Shown piece after piece: positions 1 to 8,471 of a DNA stretch of 42,948 nucleotides (the stretch's first letter is position 1; the number at the start of each line of letters is the position of its first letter). The DNA lies in contig CACWPR010000009.1 of the NCBI GenBank assembly GCA_902762855.1, forward strand, positions 1-42,948, written 5' to 3'. Under the pieces are notes generated by a model that was given only the letters and a program-made list of their open reading frames with translations, had not been told where the DNA came from and made no database searches. Position numbers and translations under genes: made by a program. Source of the DNA: Ruminococcus flavefaciens (GTDB taxonomy: Bacteria > Bacillota > Clostridia > Oscillospirales > Ruminococcaceae).

Positions 1-1017
1 AGCTACGGCAAGACCAGCATGAAATTCTATCTCAGCGAGCTTCTGGGCTCACAGTATGAGACACTGAAAACTCCTGAGAGCTTCAATACTCCTATGGGAG
101 TTACAATAACCGTCCGCCGTGACCTCAAGCCCACTCACGAGTACTTCATCTGCGAAATGGGTGCGAGAAGAGTCCACGAGATAAAGGAGCTCTGCGATAT
201 CGCAAATCCTCATGACGGAATAATCACATCGGTAGGTCCTCAGCACCTGGAGACCTTTGGCTCCATAGACAATGTGCTCAACACAAAATTCGAGCTTGCT
301 GACGCAGTACAGGCTGCGGGAGGAAAGATATACCTCAACGGTGATAACGAGCTCATCCGCAAGAAGGCTCCGGAGTACAAGAATAAGATACTCTACGGAC
401 TTCAGGAGGGCAATGACTACCGTGCATCTGATATAAGCGTTTCCGACAGAGGCACTGAATTCACAGTAACAACTCCCGGCGGAGAGAGCTTCCGCTACAG
501 CATGAAGCTCCTCGGTGAGCACAACGTCCAGAACGTGCTGGGAGCTATCGCCTACTGCCACGGACTGGGAATATCCCTTGAAAAGCTGGCTCTGCCGGTA
601 AAGCGTATCGCTGCTGTTCCTCACAGACTCCAGCTCCTCGACAAGGGCGGAAATGTCACCTTCATCGACGACGCTTACAACTCCAACCCCAGCGGATGCC
701 GTGCGGCTCTGAACGTTCTGGGTCTCTTCGATGCCTGCCGCATCCTGGTAACTCCCGGTATGGTAGAGCTCGGCGCCAAGCAGGAGGAGCTGAACTTTGA
801 GTTCGGTCAGGAGGCTGCCAAGGCCTGCGACTACATCGTACTTGTAGGCAAGGAACAGACAGTTCCTATATATAATGGTATAAAGGATGCCGGCTACAAC
901 ATGGACCAGGTATTCGTTGCAGATTCTCTCAACGAGGCACTGGCAAAGGTACAGTCCTATCAGACCTCAAAGAAGAAGATAGTCCTTCTCGAAAACGACC
1001 TTCCCGACAACTATTGA
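1..1017 (+). CDS. murF: MurF, UDP-MurNAc-tripeptide:D-Ala-D-Ala ligase (5' end missing)
   Basis: This is the C-terminal part, 338 residues, of a Mur ligase that adds D-Ala-D-Ala to the UDP-MurNAc peptide in the cytoplasm, the last soluble precursor step. The reading frame is open to the first base of the window and begins inside the ATP-binding loop (SYGKTSMK, compare GxxGKTxxK in the family), so the N-terminal domain lies upstream. The motif DDAYNSNPSG near residue 224 matches the DD(S/A)YNxNP signature of MurF, and the end LLENDLPDNY is typical of clostridial MurF. The next gene, ddl, makes the dipeptide that MurF consumes and starts 46 bases later, so the two are probably co-transcribed. 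Any internal ATG after the P-loop would remove the nucleotide site, so the gene must be truncated by the window edge. Confidence 0.93.
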   Translation, partial: SYGKTSMKFYLSELLGSQYETLKTPESFNTPMGVTITVRRDLKPTHEYFICEMGARRVHEIKELCDIANPHDGIITSVGPQHLETFGSIDNVLNTKFELADAVQAAGGKIYLNGDNELIRKKAPEYKNKILYGLQEGNDYRASDISVSDRGTEFTVTTPGGESFRYSMKLLGEHNVQNVLGAIAYCHGLGISLEKLALPVKRIAAVPHRLQLLDKGGNVTFIDDAYNSNPSGCRAALNVLGLFDACRILVTPGMVELGAKQEELNFEFGQEAAKACDYIVLVGKEQTVPIYNGIKDAGYNMDQVFVADSLNEALAKVQSYQTSKKKIVLLENDLPDNY

Positions 1018-1063
1018 TTAATGTGAAATTCGGAGTTCCGAATTGAATAAAGGAGTAATTATT

Positions 1064-2245
1064 ATGAAGATCAATCTTACAGTACTTTTCGGCGGAAAAA
1101 GCGTTGAGCACGAAGTATCCGTCATCTCGGCTGTTCAGGCTATGGCCAGCATGAACAAGGAAAAATACAACATTATCCCGGTATACATGACAAAGGGCAA
1201 TGAGTTCTTCACCGGCGAAAAGCTCTTCGATATAAACAATTTCAAGGACATCCCCGCCCTGCTGAAAGAATGCACTGAGTGCGTATTCGTCAGAAGTGAG
1301 GGCAAGGTACAGCTCATCCGTCAGAAGATGAAGAAGTTCGGTTCAAACCTCATCTCCGACGTTGACGTTGCTTTCCCTATTGTTCACGGAACAAACGTTG
1401 AGGACGGCGCTTTACAGGGCTACCTCCATACACTTGACATCCCCTATGTAGGCTGTGACGTTCTTGCCTCAGCAGTAGGTATGGATAAGTTCGTAATGAA
1501 GATACTCCTCAAGGACGCAGGATTCCCTGTGCTTGACTGCTGCCGTTTCGCCTCCTTCGACCTCGACAAAATGGATGACATGATAAACCAGGTTGAGGCT
1601 AAGTTCCCATATCCTGTTATCGTAAAGCCTATAAATCTGGGCTCAAGCGTCGGTATCTCCAAGGCAAGCGACCGTGACGGACTTATCAAGTCTATCGAAG
1701 AGGCCTTTGAGTTCGCTGACCGTATCCTTGTTGAGCCTGCCGTTGTTCAGCTCAAGGAGATAAACTGCTCAGTAGTAGGCGACAGCGAGTCCGCTGAGGC
1801 ATCCGTCTGCGAAGAGCCTGTTCAGCAGGACGAGATACTCAGCTACAAGGATAAGTATGTAGGCGGAGGCAAGTCCGGCGGCAGCAAGGGAATGGCTACT
1901 CTTAAGAGAAAGATACCTGCTGAGATAACTCCCGAACAGGAGGAATTCGTAAGAAAGACCGCTGTTGACGCTTTCCGCTACCTGGGCTGCAACGGTGTGA
2001 CACGTATCGACTTCATGCTCGACAAGGCTACAGATAAAATATACATCAACGAGATAAACACTATCCCCGGCTCACTGGCATTCTATCTCTGGGAGCCCAA
2101 GGGCGTAAAGTACACAGAGCTCCTGGAGCGTATGATACAGCTTGCCCTCAAGCGCCACAGACAGGGCGAGAAGATAAGCTACACCTTCGAGACCAATATC
2201 CTCTCAATGGGCGGCAGCTTCGGCTCCAAGGGGAGCAAGAGATAA
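1064..2245 (+). CDS. ddl: D-alanine--D-alanine ligase
   Basis: This ATP-grasp ligase of 393 residues joins two D-alanines for peptidoglycan synthesis. The N-terminus (LTVLFGGKSVEHEVSVISA) is the classic Ddl start, EVEDGALQGYL-like and GCDVLASAVGMDK motifs follow, and the metal-binding EINTIPG is near residue 328. The omega-loop region reads SYKDKY near residue 260. The Y...KY form is that of D-Ala-D-Ala enzymes, not of VanA-type D-Ala-D-Lac ligases; this is a family-based inference. I chose the ATG at 1064 because AAGGAG lies at 1050-1055 with good spacing; a TTG seven codons earlier overlaps that site. The stop codon overlaps the next ATG (TAATG), so translation is probably coupled to the following membrane protein. 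Confidence 0.94.
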   Translation: MKINLTVLFGGKSVEHEVSVISAVQAMASMNKEKYNIIPVYMTKGNEFFTGEKLFDINNFKDIPALLKECTECVFVRSEGKVQLIRQKMKKFGSNLISDVDVAFPIVHGTNVEDGALQGYLHTLDIPYVGCDVLASAVGMDKFVMKILLKDAGFPVLDCCRFASFDLDKMDDMINQVEAKFPYPVIVKPINLGSSVGISKASDRDGLIKSIEEAFEFADRILVEPAVVQLKEINCSVVGDSESAEASVCEEPVQQDEILSYKDKYVGGGKSGGSKGMATLKRKIPAEITPEQEEFVRKTAVDAFRYLGCNGVTRIDFMLDKATDKIYINEINTIPGSLAFYLWEPKGVKYTELLERMIQLALKRHRQGEKISYTFETNILSMGGSFGSKGSKR

Positions 2246-3051
2246 TGAAGGCCCTCAAGCCTCTCCCGGAGGCGGAAAAAATGAACTATGACCCTCCGGC
2301 TCCTGAGCCAGGACCGGAGCTTCCAGAAGAAACACCGGCTAAAGCCGGCCCGGAAGGCTGGGTGTTCATCGGACTTATAGCTGCTATGCTGATAGGTCTT
2401 GCTTTTCAGATAAAATATGTTTTCGGTCTCTGTCTCTCTGTCCTGCTGATAATGGTCTCACTGAGCAAGAGCGTCACTACAAGGACTCCCATGGGCAGCA
2501 GACCGCTAAAGCCAAAGGAAAGAGTCCCGATATTCATTGCAGGTCTCGTGGCTGCTGCCTTTACCATACTTGCACATTCCAGCGGCAGACTCGCTGTTAT
2601 GATAAGCACATTCCTGGTAATCGGGATAATCCTGATCCTTCCGCTGGCACTTCTGCACACACTTATTTCCGGCTCCGTCAAGACTTTTTCTGAACTGAAA
2701 AAGCGCCGGAAGTCCTGCTCTGAACCCGTAACTGCTGATTTTATGGGACTGACTCTCCGTGGCACTGGCCTTCCTCCGGGGATAGACCCCGCCTACGGCG
2801 GAAACCGTGAATACGTCTACTGGTACGGCGGAGATGAATACCGCATCCTGCTCCCGTGTGAAACCAAGGCAGGGGAATCACTGGAGCTCACTCTCGACCC
2901 TGAGGCTCCGGAGAAATTTTACTGCCAAAAGCTCTTTTCACCAATACGCAAAGACGCCGTCGAACAGTTTATCGTCGGGATTATTTTTCCGTCTGTCGTT
3001 ATAGCATTAATATTTTTTATTGCCGGTATGACAATACTTACTAATTCATAA
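2245..3051 (+). CDS. Multi-pass membrane protein of unknown function
   Basis: I do not recognise this 268-residue protein. Its first 35 residues are rich in proline and glutamate. Four or five hydrophobic segments follow: two between residues about 38 and 72, two between 93 and 143, and one near the C-terminus (about 240-263). A soluble stretch of about 95 residues (145-240), rich in Tyr, Gly and Glu, sits before the last segment. The start overlaps the stop of ddl by one base, so it belongs to the same transcript and could be a wall-linked membrane factor, but the sequence does not show a function. No catalytic motif was seen. Confidence 0.7.
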   Translation: MKALKPLPEAEKMNYDPPAPEPGPELPEETPAKAGPEGWVFIGLIAAMLIGLAFQIKYVFGLCLSVLLIMVSLSKSVTTRTPMGSRPLKPKERVPIFIAGLVAAAFTILAHSSGRLAVMISTFLVIGIILILPLALLHTLISGSVKTFSELKKRRKSCSEPVTADFMGLTLRGTGLPPGIDPAYGGNREYVYWYGGDEYRILLPCETKAGESLELTLDPEAPEKFYCQKLFSPIRKDAVEQFIVGIIFPSVVIALIFFIAGMTILTNS

Positions 3052-3065
3052 AAGGAGGTCCGGAC

Positions 3066-3737
3066 ATGACCGAAAAAGAAAAACAGCAGGCAGGGGAGCT
3101 CTACAACGGAAACGACCGCACGCTCACTGCTGAAAGAATATCCGCAAAAAAGCTCTGCGCTGAGTACAACAGCATACCCTACAACGATTTCCAGAAAAGG
3201 GAGAGGACTCTCGACAGACTCATTGCCCTCAGAGGTGAAAATACCTGGATAGAGGCCAATTTCTTCTGCGATTACGGCTACAATATCGTCATCGGAAATG
3301 ACTTCTACGCTAATCACAATCTGGTCATCCTGGACTGCGCTGAGGTAGTCTTTGGTGACAACGTTTTTATTGGTCCTAACTGCGGTTTCTATACTGCCGG
3401 CCACCCTATCGAAGCTGCTGTAAGAAACAAGGGACTCGAATTCGCAAAGCCTATCAAAGTTGGCAGCGATGTGTGGATAGGCGGAAATGTCTGCGTACTC
3501 CCCGGTGTTACTATCGGTGACAATGTGGTCATCGGCGCAGGAAGTGTAGTAGCTGAGGACATCCCCTCAAACTGCGTTGCTGTAGGAAATCCCTGCAAGC
3601 CGATACGCACTATCGACCCGGCTGAGAAGTCCGGAGACGCATCACCTGCCGAAGAAGCTGCTCCGGAAGAGACCGCCGAGAAAAAGCCTGAGCCTCCGAA
3701 AAAGCGTGAGATAAAGCTGGAAGAGGTAAAGCGCTGA
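3066..3737 (+). CDS. Maltose/galactoside O-acetyltransferase-like hexapeptide protein with acidic tail
   Basis: This 223-residue protein is a left-handed beta-helix acetyltransferase of the Maa/LacA/NodL type, which moves acetyl from acetyl-CoA to a sugar hydroxyl. It has the N-terminal helical segment of the family and repeated hexapeptides such as VWIGGNVCVLPGVTIGD and VVIGAGSVVAEDIPSN. The catalytic His lies in the TAGHPIE motif near residue 113, and the family ending AVGNPCKPIR is present. Unusually, about 35 residues follow that ending and are rich in Glu, Pro, Ala and Lys; they look disordered. An AAGGAGG site precedes the start. The gene lies 14 bases after the membrane protein and before a LysR gene. 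The acceptor sugar cannot be named; a wall or exopolysaccharide acceptor is possible. Confidence 0.88.
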   Translation: MTEKEKQQAGELYNGNDRTLTAERISAKKLCAEYNSIPYNDFQKRERTLDRLIALRGENTWIEANFFCDYGYNIVIGNDFYANHNLVILDCAEVVFGDNVFIGPNCGFYTAGHPIEAAVRNKGLEFAKPIKVGSDVWIGGNVCVLPGVTIGDNVVIGAGSVVAEDIPSNCVAVGNPCKPIRTIDPAEKSGDASPAEEAAPEETAEKKPEPPKKREIKLEEVKR

Positions 3738-3762
3738 CCATGACAACAAGGAGGACTAAGCC

Positions 3763-4713
3763 ATGAACACACTGCACTTCAGATATGCCGTAGAGATCGA
3801 AAAGACCCGTTCTATCACACAGGCCGCAGAAAATCTCTACATGGCTCAGCCCAATCTGAGCAAAGCTATAAAGGAACTGGAAAACACCCTTGGCATCACT
3901 ATTTTCCGCCGCACTTCAAAGGGTGTAATCCCAACTGACCAGGGACTGAAATTCCTGGGCTATGCCAAGCAGATACTCATACAGATAGACAACATGGAGG
4001 CTATCCACTCCCCGGATAAGGCTCAGAACCGCAAGCTGCGTATCTCTGTGCCCCGTACCGGATATATTTCCAAGGCCTTTTCACAGTACATCGCTGCTAT
4101 GGACTCTCCGGACGATATGGAGCTCTATTTCTGCGAGACCAACTCCCTCAGGACTATCGAGAACGTCCGTGAGAACGGCTACGACTTCGGGATAATCCGC
4201 TACAACACCGCACACGAGAAGTACTTCTCTGATTTTCTCGCTGAGAAGAACCTCGAAAGCAAGCTGCTCTGGGAATTCGAGATGCTGGCAGTAATGTCCG
4301 CCGAGCACCCCATAGCAGATGCAGAGGAGCTCACCTATGCAGACCTTTCTTCCCAGTATACCGAGCTCTGTCAAGGCGACGAGGCCGTCCCTTATGTATC
4401 AGGAGCCGTCGAAAAGCTCTACTCCGAGAACCGTCCTGCCGACGTCCCGGTAAAGCGTGTCTGTATGTACGACCGTGGAAGCGCTCTGGACTTCCTGCTG
4501 ACTGTGCCCCAGGCCTTCATGCTTGATTCTCCCGTGCCGGAAAGCCTCTGCGGAAAATACGGACTTGTCCAGCGCAAATGTGCTTTTCCGGACAACAGCT
4601 TCAAGGATGTGCTCATCTACGCCAACGGCCACAAGCTCTCCGAAAAAGAGCTCCAGCTCGTCAACAGGCTCTATGAGGTCCGCAACGAAGCAGCTTTTGC
4701 GGAATATCACTGA
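3763..4713 (+). CDS. LysR-family transcriptional regulator
   Basis: This 316-residue protein has the LysR layout. An N-terminal winged helix (residues 1-60) carries SITQAAENLYMAQPNLSKAI, the typical recognition region, followed by IFRRTSKGV. The remaining 230 residues look like the periplasmic-binding-like effector domain. It starts 25 bases after the acetyltransferase, behind an AAGGAGG site, and no separate promoter was seen, so it probably ends the murF-ddl operon. LysR proteins usually act on neighbouring genes and sense a small molecule. Which genes it controls cannot be read here; the nfnAB promoter begins about 50 bases after its stop and is one candidate. Confidence 0.9.
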   Translation: MNTLHFRYAVEIEKTRSITQAAENLYMAQPNLSKAIKELENTLGITIFRRTSKGVIPTDQGLKFLGYAKQILIQIDNMEAIHSPDKAQNRKLRISVPRTGYISKAFSQYIAAMDSPDDMELYFCETNSLRTIENVRENGYDFGIIRYNTAHEKYFSDFLAEKNLESKLLWEFEMLAVMSAEHPIADAEELTYADLSSQYTELCQGDEAVPYVSGAVEKLYSENRPADVPVKRVCMYDRGSALDFLLTVPQAFMLDSPVPESLCGKYGLVQRKCAFPDNSFKDVLIYANGHKLSEKELQLVNRLYEVRNEAAFAEYH

Positions 4714-4762
4714 TGACATGGGGATATTCCGGATTTATAGTCATTTAAATACCTGATACCCC

Positions 4763-4791
4763 TTGAAATCCGCAATAAACTGTGATATAAT
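4763..4791 (+). promoter_or_regulatory. Sigma-A promoter of nfnAB
   Basis: TTGAAA at 4763-4768 and TATAAT at 4786-4791 are separated by 17 bases, with an extended -10 (TGA before TATAAT). The predicted start leaves a leader of roughly 90 bases before nfnA. An upstream in-frame TTG coincides with this -35 box, which rules it out as a start codon. Confidence 0.8.
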
Positions 4792-4888
4792 ATATTTTAT
4801 ACCCTGCAATGCCTGTATCCGGCTCCGTCAAAGGCGACGGCACGGAATCTCCCGCACTGCAAATCCATTTGTTAGGAAGGTAAAGACA

Positions 4889-5731
4889 ATGTTTGAAATA
4901 CTCGAAAAGAAAAGTCTCAACCCGACTGTCACTCTTATGAAGATCGCCGCTCCCAAGGTGGCAAGAAAGGCTGAGCCCGGTCAGTTCATCATCCTCAGAA
5001 CTGATGAGAACGGCGAGCGTATACCGCTCACTATAGCCGATTTTGACCGCCAGGCCGGTACAGTTACCATAATCTTCCAAATAGTCGGCGCTACTACAGA
5101 AAAGCTCAACCACCTCAATGAGGGCGACTGCCTCCAGGACTTCGTTGGTCCTCTCGGAAGAGCTACTGAGACTGAAGGCCTCAGGAAAGTCGCTGTTGTA
5201 GGCGGCGGTGTTGGCTGCGCTATCGCTTACCCCGTTGCCAAGAAGCTCCATGAGCTCGGCGTTGAGGTACACTCCATAGTCGGTTTCAGAAATAAGGACC
5301 TCGTTATCCTTGAAGATGAATTCAAGGCTGCAAGCTCAAAGTTCGTCCTCATGTCAGATGACGGTACTGCCGGCGAAAAGGGACTCGTTACAGATGCTCT
5401 GAAAAAGCTCATCGAGAGCGGCGAGAAGTATGACAGAGTCATCACTATCGGCCCCCTTATCATGATGAAGTTCGTCTGTCGGCTTACCAAAGAGTATGAG
5501 ATTCCCACAGTTGCATCCATGAACCCCATTATGATAGACGGAACAGGTATGTGCGGCGGATGCCGTCTTACAGTCGGCGGCCAGACTAAGTTCGCCTGCG
5601 TTGACGGCCCTGAGTTCGACGGCCACCTCATCGACTTCGACGAGGCTATGGCAAGAGGAGCTATGTACAAGCCCTTTGAGCGCAAGGCTCACGAGGATAC
5701 CTGCAACCTGTTCAAGAAGGAGGTAAAGTGA
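4889..5731 (+). CDS. nfnA: NfnA, FAD/[2Fe-2S] subunit of ferredoxin:NADP+ transhydrogenase
   Basis: This 280-residue protein belongs to the ferredoxin-NADP+ reductase/dihydroorotate dehydrogenase electron-transfer family. The flavin-binding beta-barrel contains KAEPGQFIILR and RIPLTIADFD; the NAD-binding half has VGGGVGCAIAYPVAKKL near residue 105. A cysteine cluster near 220-237 (MCGGCRL and FACVDGPEFDGH) supplies [2Fe-2S] ligands. With the adjacent NfnB it should form the cytoplasmic electron-bifurcating complex that couples NADH, reduced ferredoxin and NADP+, giving NADPH to a fermenting anaerobe. The start is set by AGGAAGG at 4874-4880 and by the promoter upstream. The alternative name, sulfide dehydrogenase beta subunit, reflects the same family. 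Confidence 0.9.
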   Translation: MFEILEKKSLNPTVTLMKIAAPKVARKAEPGQFIILRTDENGERIPLTIADFDRQAGTVTIIFQIVGATTEKLNHLNEGDCLQDFVGPLGRATETEGLRKVAVVGGGVGCAIAYPVAKKLHELGVEVHSIVGFRNKDLVILEDEFKAASSKFVLMSDDGTAGEKGLVTDALKKLIESGEKYDRVITIGPLIMMKFVCRLTKEYEIPTVASMNPIMIDGTGMCGGCRLTVGGQTKFACVDGPEFDGHLIDFDEAMARGAMYKPFERKAHEDTCNLFKKEVK

Positions 5732-5732
5732 G

Positions 5733-7118
5733 ATGCCTAATATGTCACTTGTCAGAAACGAAATGCCCGTCCAGGAACCGGACGTAAGAAATAAGAACTT
5801 CAAGGAAGTTGCCCTCGGCTACACCGAGGAACAGGCCATCGACGAGGCCAAGAGATGCCTTAACTGCAAGAACAAGCCCTGCTCTACAGGCTGCCCCGTT
5901 CAGATAGACATCCCTGCTTTCATCGCTAAGGTCGCAGAAGGCGACTTTGCCGGCGCATACAAGGTCATTACTCAGTCAAGCTCACTGCCTGCTGTCTGTG
6001 GAAGAGTATGTCCCCAGGAGACACAGTGCGAGAGCAAGTGCGTAAGAGGCATCAAGGGCGAGCCTGTTGCTATCGGACGTCTTGAAAGATTCGTCGCTGA
6101 CTGGCACAATGCCCAGCCTGAGACTGCTGTTGAGAAGCCTGCTTCAAACGGCCATAAGGCCGCTGTTATAGGCTCCGGTCCTTCCGGTCTTGCCTGTGCA
6201 GGAGACCTTGCAAAGAAGGGCTATGATGTTACTGTATTCGAGGCTCTCCATATCGCCGGAGGAGTTCTCTCCTATGGTATCCCTGAGTTCCGTCTCCCCA
6301 AGACTATAGTTCAGAAGGAGATAGAGGGTCTGAAGGCTCTCGGTGTTAAGGTGGAGACAAATACTGTTGTCGGCAAGACTATCTCTATCGACGAGCTCAT
6401 GCAGGAGGAAGGCTTCGAGACCGTATTCATCGGCTCAGGTGCCGGACTCCCCAGATTCATGAATATCCCCGGTGAGAACCTGAACGGTGTTTACTCCGCA
6501 AACGAGTTCCTCACAAGAATAAATCTTATGAAGGCTTACAAGCCTGACAGCTCAACTCCTATCAAGGCCGGCACAAAGGCTGTTATCGTCGGCGGCGGAA
6601 ACGTTGCCATGGACGCTGCTCGCTGCGCTAAGAGACTGGGAGCTGACGTTACTATCGTTTACAGACGTACTGAGAAGGAGCTTCCTGCAAGAGCAGAGGA
6701 AGTAGAGCACGCTAAGGAAGAGGGCATCGCATTCAAGTTCCTCACCAACCCCACCGAGATAACCTCCACTGAGGACGGCTGGGTAAAGAGCGTTGTATGT
6801 CAGGAAATGGAGCTCTCAGAGCCTGATGCATCCGGAAGAGCAAAGCCTGTTCCGAAGGAAGGCGCATTCATCGACATAGATGCAGACTGTGTTATCATGT
6901 CTATCGGCACTTCTCCTAACCCCCTTATCAAGTCCACAACAGCAGGACTTGACACTCAGAAGTGGGGCGGTATCATCGCTGATGAGAACGGTCTTACCTC
7001 CAAGGAAGGCGTATATGCCGGCGGAGACGCCGTTACAGGTGCTGCTACCGTTATCCTTGCAATGGGCGCCGGTAAGAAGGCTGCCGCTGCTATGGATGAA
7101 TATATGCAGAAGAAATAA
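5733..7118 (+). CDS. nfnB: NfnB, large flavin/[4Fe-4S] subunit (GltA/GltD-like)
   Basis: This 461-residue protein is related to the small subunit of NADPH-dependent glutamate synthase. It has two N-terminal cysteine clusters for [4Fe-4S] centres, LNCKNKPCSTGCPV (about 43-56) and CGRVCPQETQCESKC (about 88-102). An FAD Rossmann motif GSGPSGLACAGDLAKKG (about 147) and an NADPH motif GGGNVAMDAARCAKRLG (about 286) follow. It begins one base after the nfnA stop, with AAGGAGGT inside the end of nfnA, so the two are translated together. No glutamate synthase large subunit is nearby, which supports the Nfn role over glutamate synthesis. In the Nfn family this subunit holds the bifurcating FAD. Database entries often call it GltA. 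Confidence 0.9.
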   Translation: MPNMSLVRNEMPVQEPDVRNKNFKEVALGYTEEQAIDEAKRCLNCKNKPCSTGCPVQIDIPAFIAKVAEGDFAGAYKVITQSSSLPAVCGRVCPQETQCESKCVRGIKGEPVAIGRLERFVADWHNAQPETAVEKPASNGHKAAVIGSGPSGLACAGDLAKKGYDVTVFEALHIAGGVLSYGIPEFRLPKTIVQKEIEGLKALGVKVETNTVVGKTISIDELMQEEGFETVFIGSGAGLPRFMNIPGENLNGVYSANEFLTRINLMKAYKPDSSTPIKAGTKAVIVGGGNVAMDAARCAKRLGADVTIVYRRTEKELPARAEEVEHAKEEGIAFKFLTNPTEITSTEDGWVKSVVCQEMELSEPDASGRAKPVPKEGAFIDIDADCVIMSIGTSPNPLIKSTTAGLDTQKWGGIIADENGLTSKEGVYAGGDAVTGAATVILAMGAGKKAAAAMDEYMQKK

Positions 7119-7172
7119 AATATAATAAAGGGCTCCAGAAGCTTGACCTGACTCCAGCCCCTTTTTAACAGC

Positions 7173-7207
7173 AAAAAAGCCAGCAGTCCGTGAACTGCCG
7201 GCTTTTT
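7173..7207. terminator. Bidirectional intrinsic terminator
   Basis: An inverted repeat with one mismatch (AAAAAGCCAGCAG and CTGCCGGCTTTTT) lies between nfnB (+) and the YkgJ-type gene (-). The A and T runs on either side let it act for both converging transcripts. Confidence 0.85.
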
Positions 7208-7211
7208 CATT

Positions 7212-7697
7212 TTATAGCGGCCTGCGCTCAAAGAGCAGGACCGGATAGCCTTCATAGTAAGGCTTGACAATCTCCGGATGCTGGTCTGCATAGGCAAATA
7301 TCTCGTCTGCCAGGCCCTCTTTCAGAAATCCCACAAGCTGGGACAGGGGCCTGTTATAGAGCTCACCGCATATAGACGCAAGAGTTATCGCCCGGCGGCC
7401 GCCTACCTCCATTATACGATAGGGCCAGATGCGGCAGTCGAAAGGCTTGTCATCACCCAGCATACATCCCTTGTCGGTCAGTGCAGGACATGAGAACAGC
7501 TCGTCAGCTTTCAGCTCCTCCACCCGGAAAATGTAGCCGCCGTCCTTGGAGATGAACCTGGTACCCGGCCTTGCTTCCTCTATACGGCGACGTATCTCCT
7601 CAGTAAACACTGGAGTTTCCCAGACCTCGTACCGGTCAAATATGCAGCAGAGCCTGCATTTAGCGCAGGATTCTCCGCTAAGAATTTTTTTCAGCAT
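7212..7697 (-). CDS. YkgJ-family cysteine-cluster protein
   Basis: This 161-residue protein has the YkgJ (zinc/iron-chelating, PF03692-type) cysteine pattern. CAKCRLCC is at residues 11-18, and CPAL....GCMLGDDKPFDCRIWPY is spread over about 70-96. The family is thought to bind a metal or Fe-S cluster, but its reaction is largely undefined. A GAGGA site precedes the ATG. The gene converges on nfnB and diverges from the DUF805 gene, with 77 bases in between. No clear promoter on this strand was found in that gap. The assignment rests on the cysteine spacing; the function is unknown. Confidence 0.82.
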   Translation of the reverse strand: MLKKILSGESCAKCRLCCIFDRYEVWETPVFTEEIRRRIEEARPGTRFISKDGGYIFRVEELKADELFSCPALTDKGCMLGDDKPFDCRIWPYRIMEVGGRRAITLASICGELYNRPLSQLVGFLKEGLADEIFAYADQHPEIVKPYYEGYPVLLFERRPL

Positions 7698-7713
7698 ATT
7701 ATCCTCATTTCTA

Positions 7714-7742
7714 TTGACAATATGTATTTTCTATGATATACT
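7714..7742 (+). promoter_or_regulatory. Sigma-A promoter of the DUF805 gene
   Basis: TTGACA at 7714-7719 and TATACT at 7737-7742 with a 17-base spacer, about 32 bases before the DUF805 start codon. Confidence 0.82.
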
Positions 7743-7774
7743 TTACATAATTAATAACATAAGGAGGTGTTCAA

Positions 7775-8119
7775 ATGAGTCCGAAAAATGTAGACATCAA
7801 AGAAGCTGTTCAGCTCTTCTTCAAGAACTACACCAAGTTCGACGGCCGTTCTACAAGAAGTGAGTTCTGGTGGGCATTTCTTGCATACTACATTGCAAGC
7901 ATAGTTATCGGCGGAATCGCTGGTGCTACAGGTCTTCTTATCCTGACATCACTGTATTCTCTGGCAACTATCATCCCCATGATCGCTCTTGAGATAAGAA
8001 GAATGCATGACATCGGCAAATGCGGATGGTACATCCTCATCCCGATCTACAATCTCTATCTCTTTGCACAGCCCAGCGATCCTAACCCCAATCAGTACGG
8101 CGAACCCGCATCTGTCTGA
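7775..8119 (+). CDS. DUF805 small membrane protein
   Basis: This 114-residue protein fits the DUF805 (YhaH/YhaI) family. It has an amphipathic start with YTKFDGRSTRSEFWWAFL, then two hydrophobic segments (about 35-56 and 58-72), a conserved RRMHDIGKCGWY turn, a third hydrophobic stretch and a short polar tail with NQYGEPA. The RSEFWW and RR(M/L)HDxGxxGW motifs are the family hallmarks. The role of the family is not established; it sits in the cytoplasmic membrane. The gene is a single unit with its own strong promoter, an AAGGAGGTG site and a terminator directly after it. Confidence 0.88.
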   Translation: MSPKNVDIKEAVQLFFKNYTKFDGRSTRSEFWWAFLAYYIASIVIGGIAGATGLLILTSLYSLATIIPMIALEIRRMHDIGKCGWYILIPIYNLYLFAQPSDPNPNQYGEPASV

Positions 8120-8131
8120 AATGAATACCTA

Positions 8132-8164
8132 CAAAAAAACCGCCGATCTTCGGCGGATTTTTTT
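8132..8164. terminator. Bidirectional terminator between DUF805 gene and khpA
   Basis: A perfect stem CCGCCGA/TCGGCGG (8140-8156) with a three-base loop is flanked by eight A on the left and a T run on the right. It serves both the DUF805 gene and the ffh operon. The khpA stop codon lies inside its T run. Confidence 0.9.
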
Positions 8165-8396
8165 ATTCAATAGTAACAGAGACCTTGAGGTCCTTCTTAG
8201 CTGCGCCAGCTCTCATTATTGTACGAAGAGCTTTTGCTATCCTGCCCTGCTTACCGATAACACGGCCCATATCATCGGGAGCCACTGAAAGGTGGAACAC
8301 GATGACGCCCTCAGCGTCGGGCTCATCCTCGGTGATCTTTATGGCAGTCTTGTCCTCAACGAGACCTGCTGCTATAGCATAAAGTAAATCTTTCAT
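8163..8396 (-). CDS. khpA: KH-domain RNA-binding protein KhpA
   Basis: This 77-residue protein is a single KH domain of the KhpA/YlqC type. The GxxG loop appears as VIGKQGRIAKALRTIM (about 48-63), which binds single-stranded RNA. In Firmicutes KhpA pairs with KhpB and influences cell elongation and RNA metabolism. Its place right after rpsP is the standard Gram-positive order. Here the usual next genes rimM, trmD and rplS are absent and a terminator follows at once, so the operon is shortened. The gap to rpsP is 75 bases and contains GGAGG for the start. Confidence 0.93.
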   Translation of the reverse strand: MKDLLYAIAAGLVEDKTAIKITEDEPDAEGVIVFHLSVAPDDMGRVIGKQGRIAKALRTIMRAGAAKKDLKVSVTIE

Positions 8397-8471
8397 TGAA
8401 TTGACCTCCTGCGCTCCGGAGACAGAGGCAGAGACTTATCGTCCCTCCTCCTCCGCAGCTGCCGTTGATAA

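Noticed and set aside
1064..2245. VanA-type D-Ala-D-Lac ligase (vancomycin resistance)
   Set aside because: The omega-loop segment SYKDKY fits D-Ala-D-Ala ligases, and no vanH/vanX-type genes are next to it.
5733..7118. Glutamate synthase small subunit
   Set aside because: No large subunit is nearby, and the directly coupled partner is the NfnA-type FAD/[2Fe-2S] subunit.
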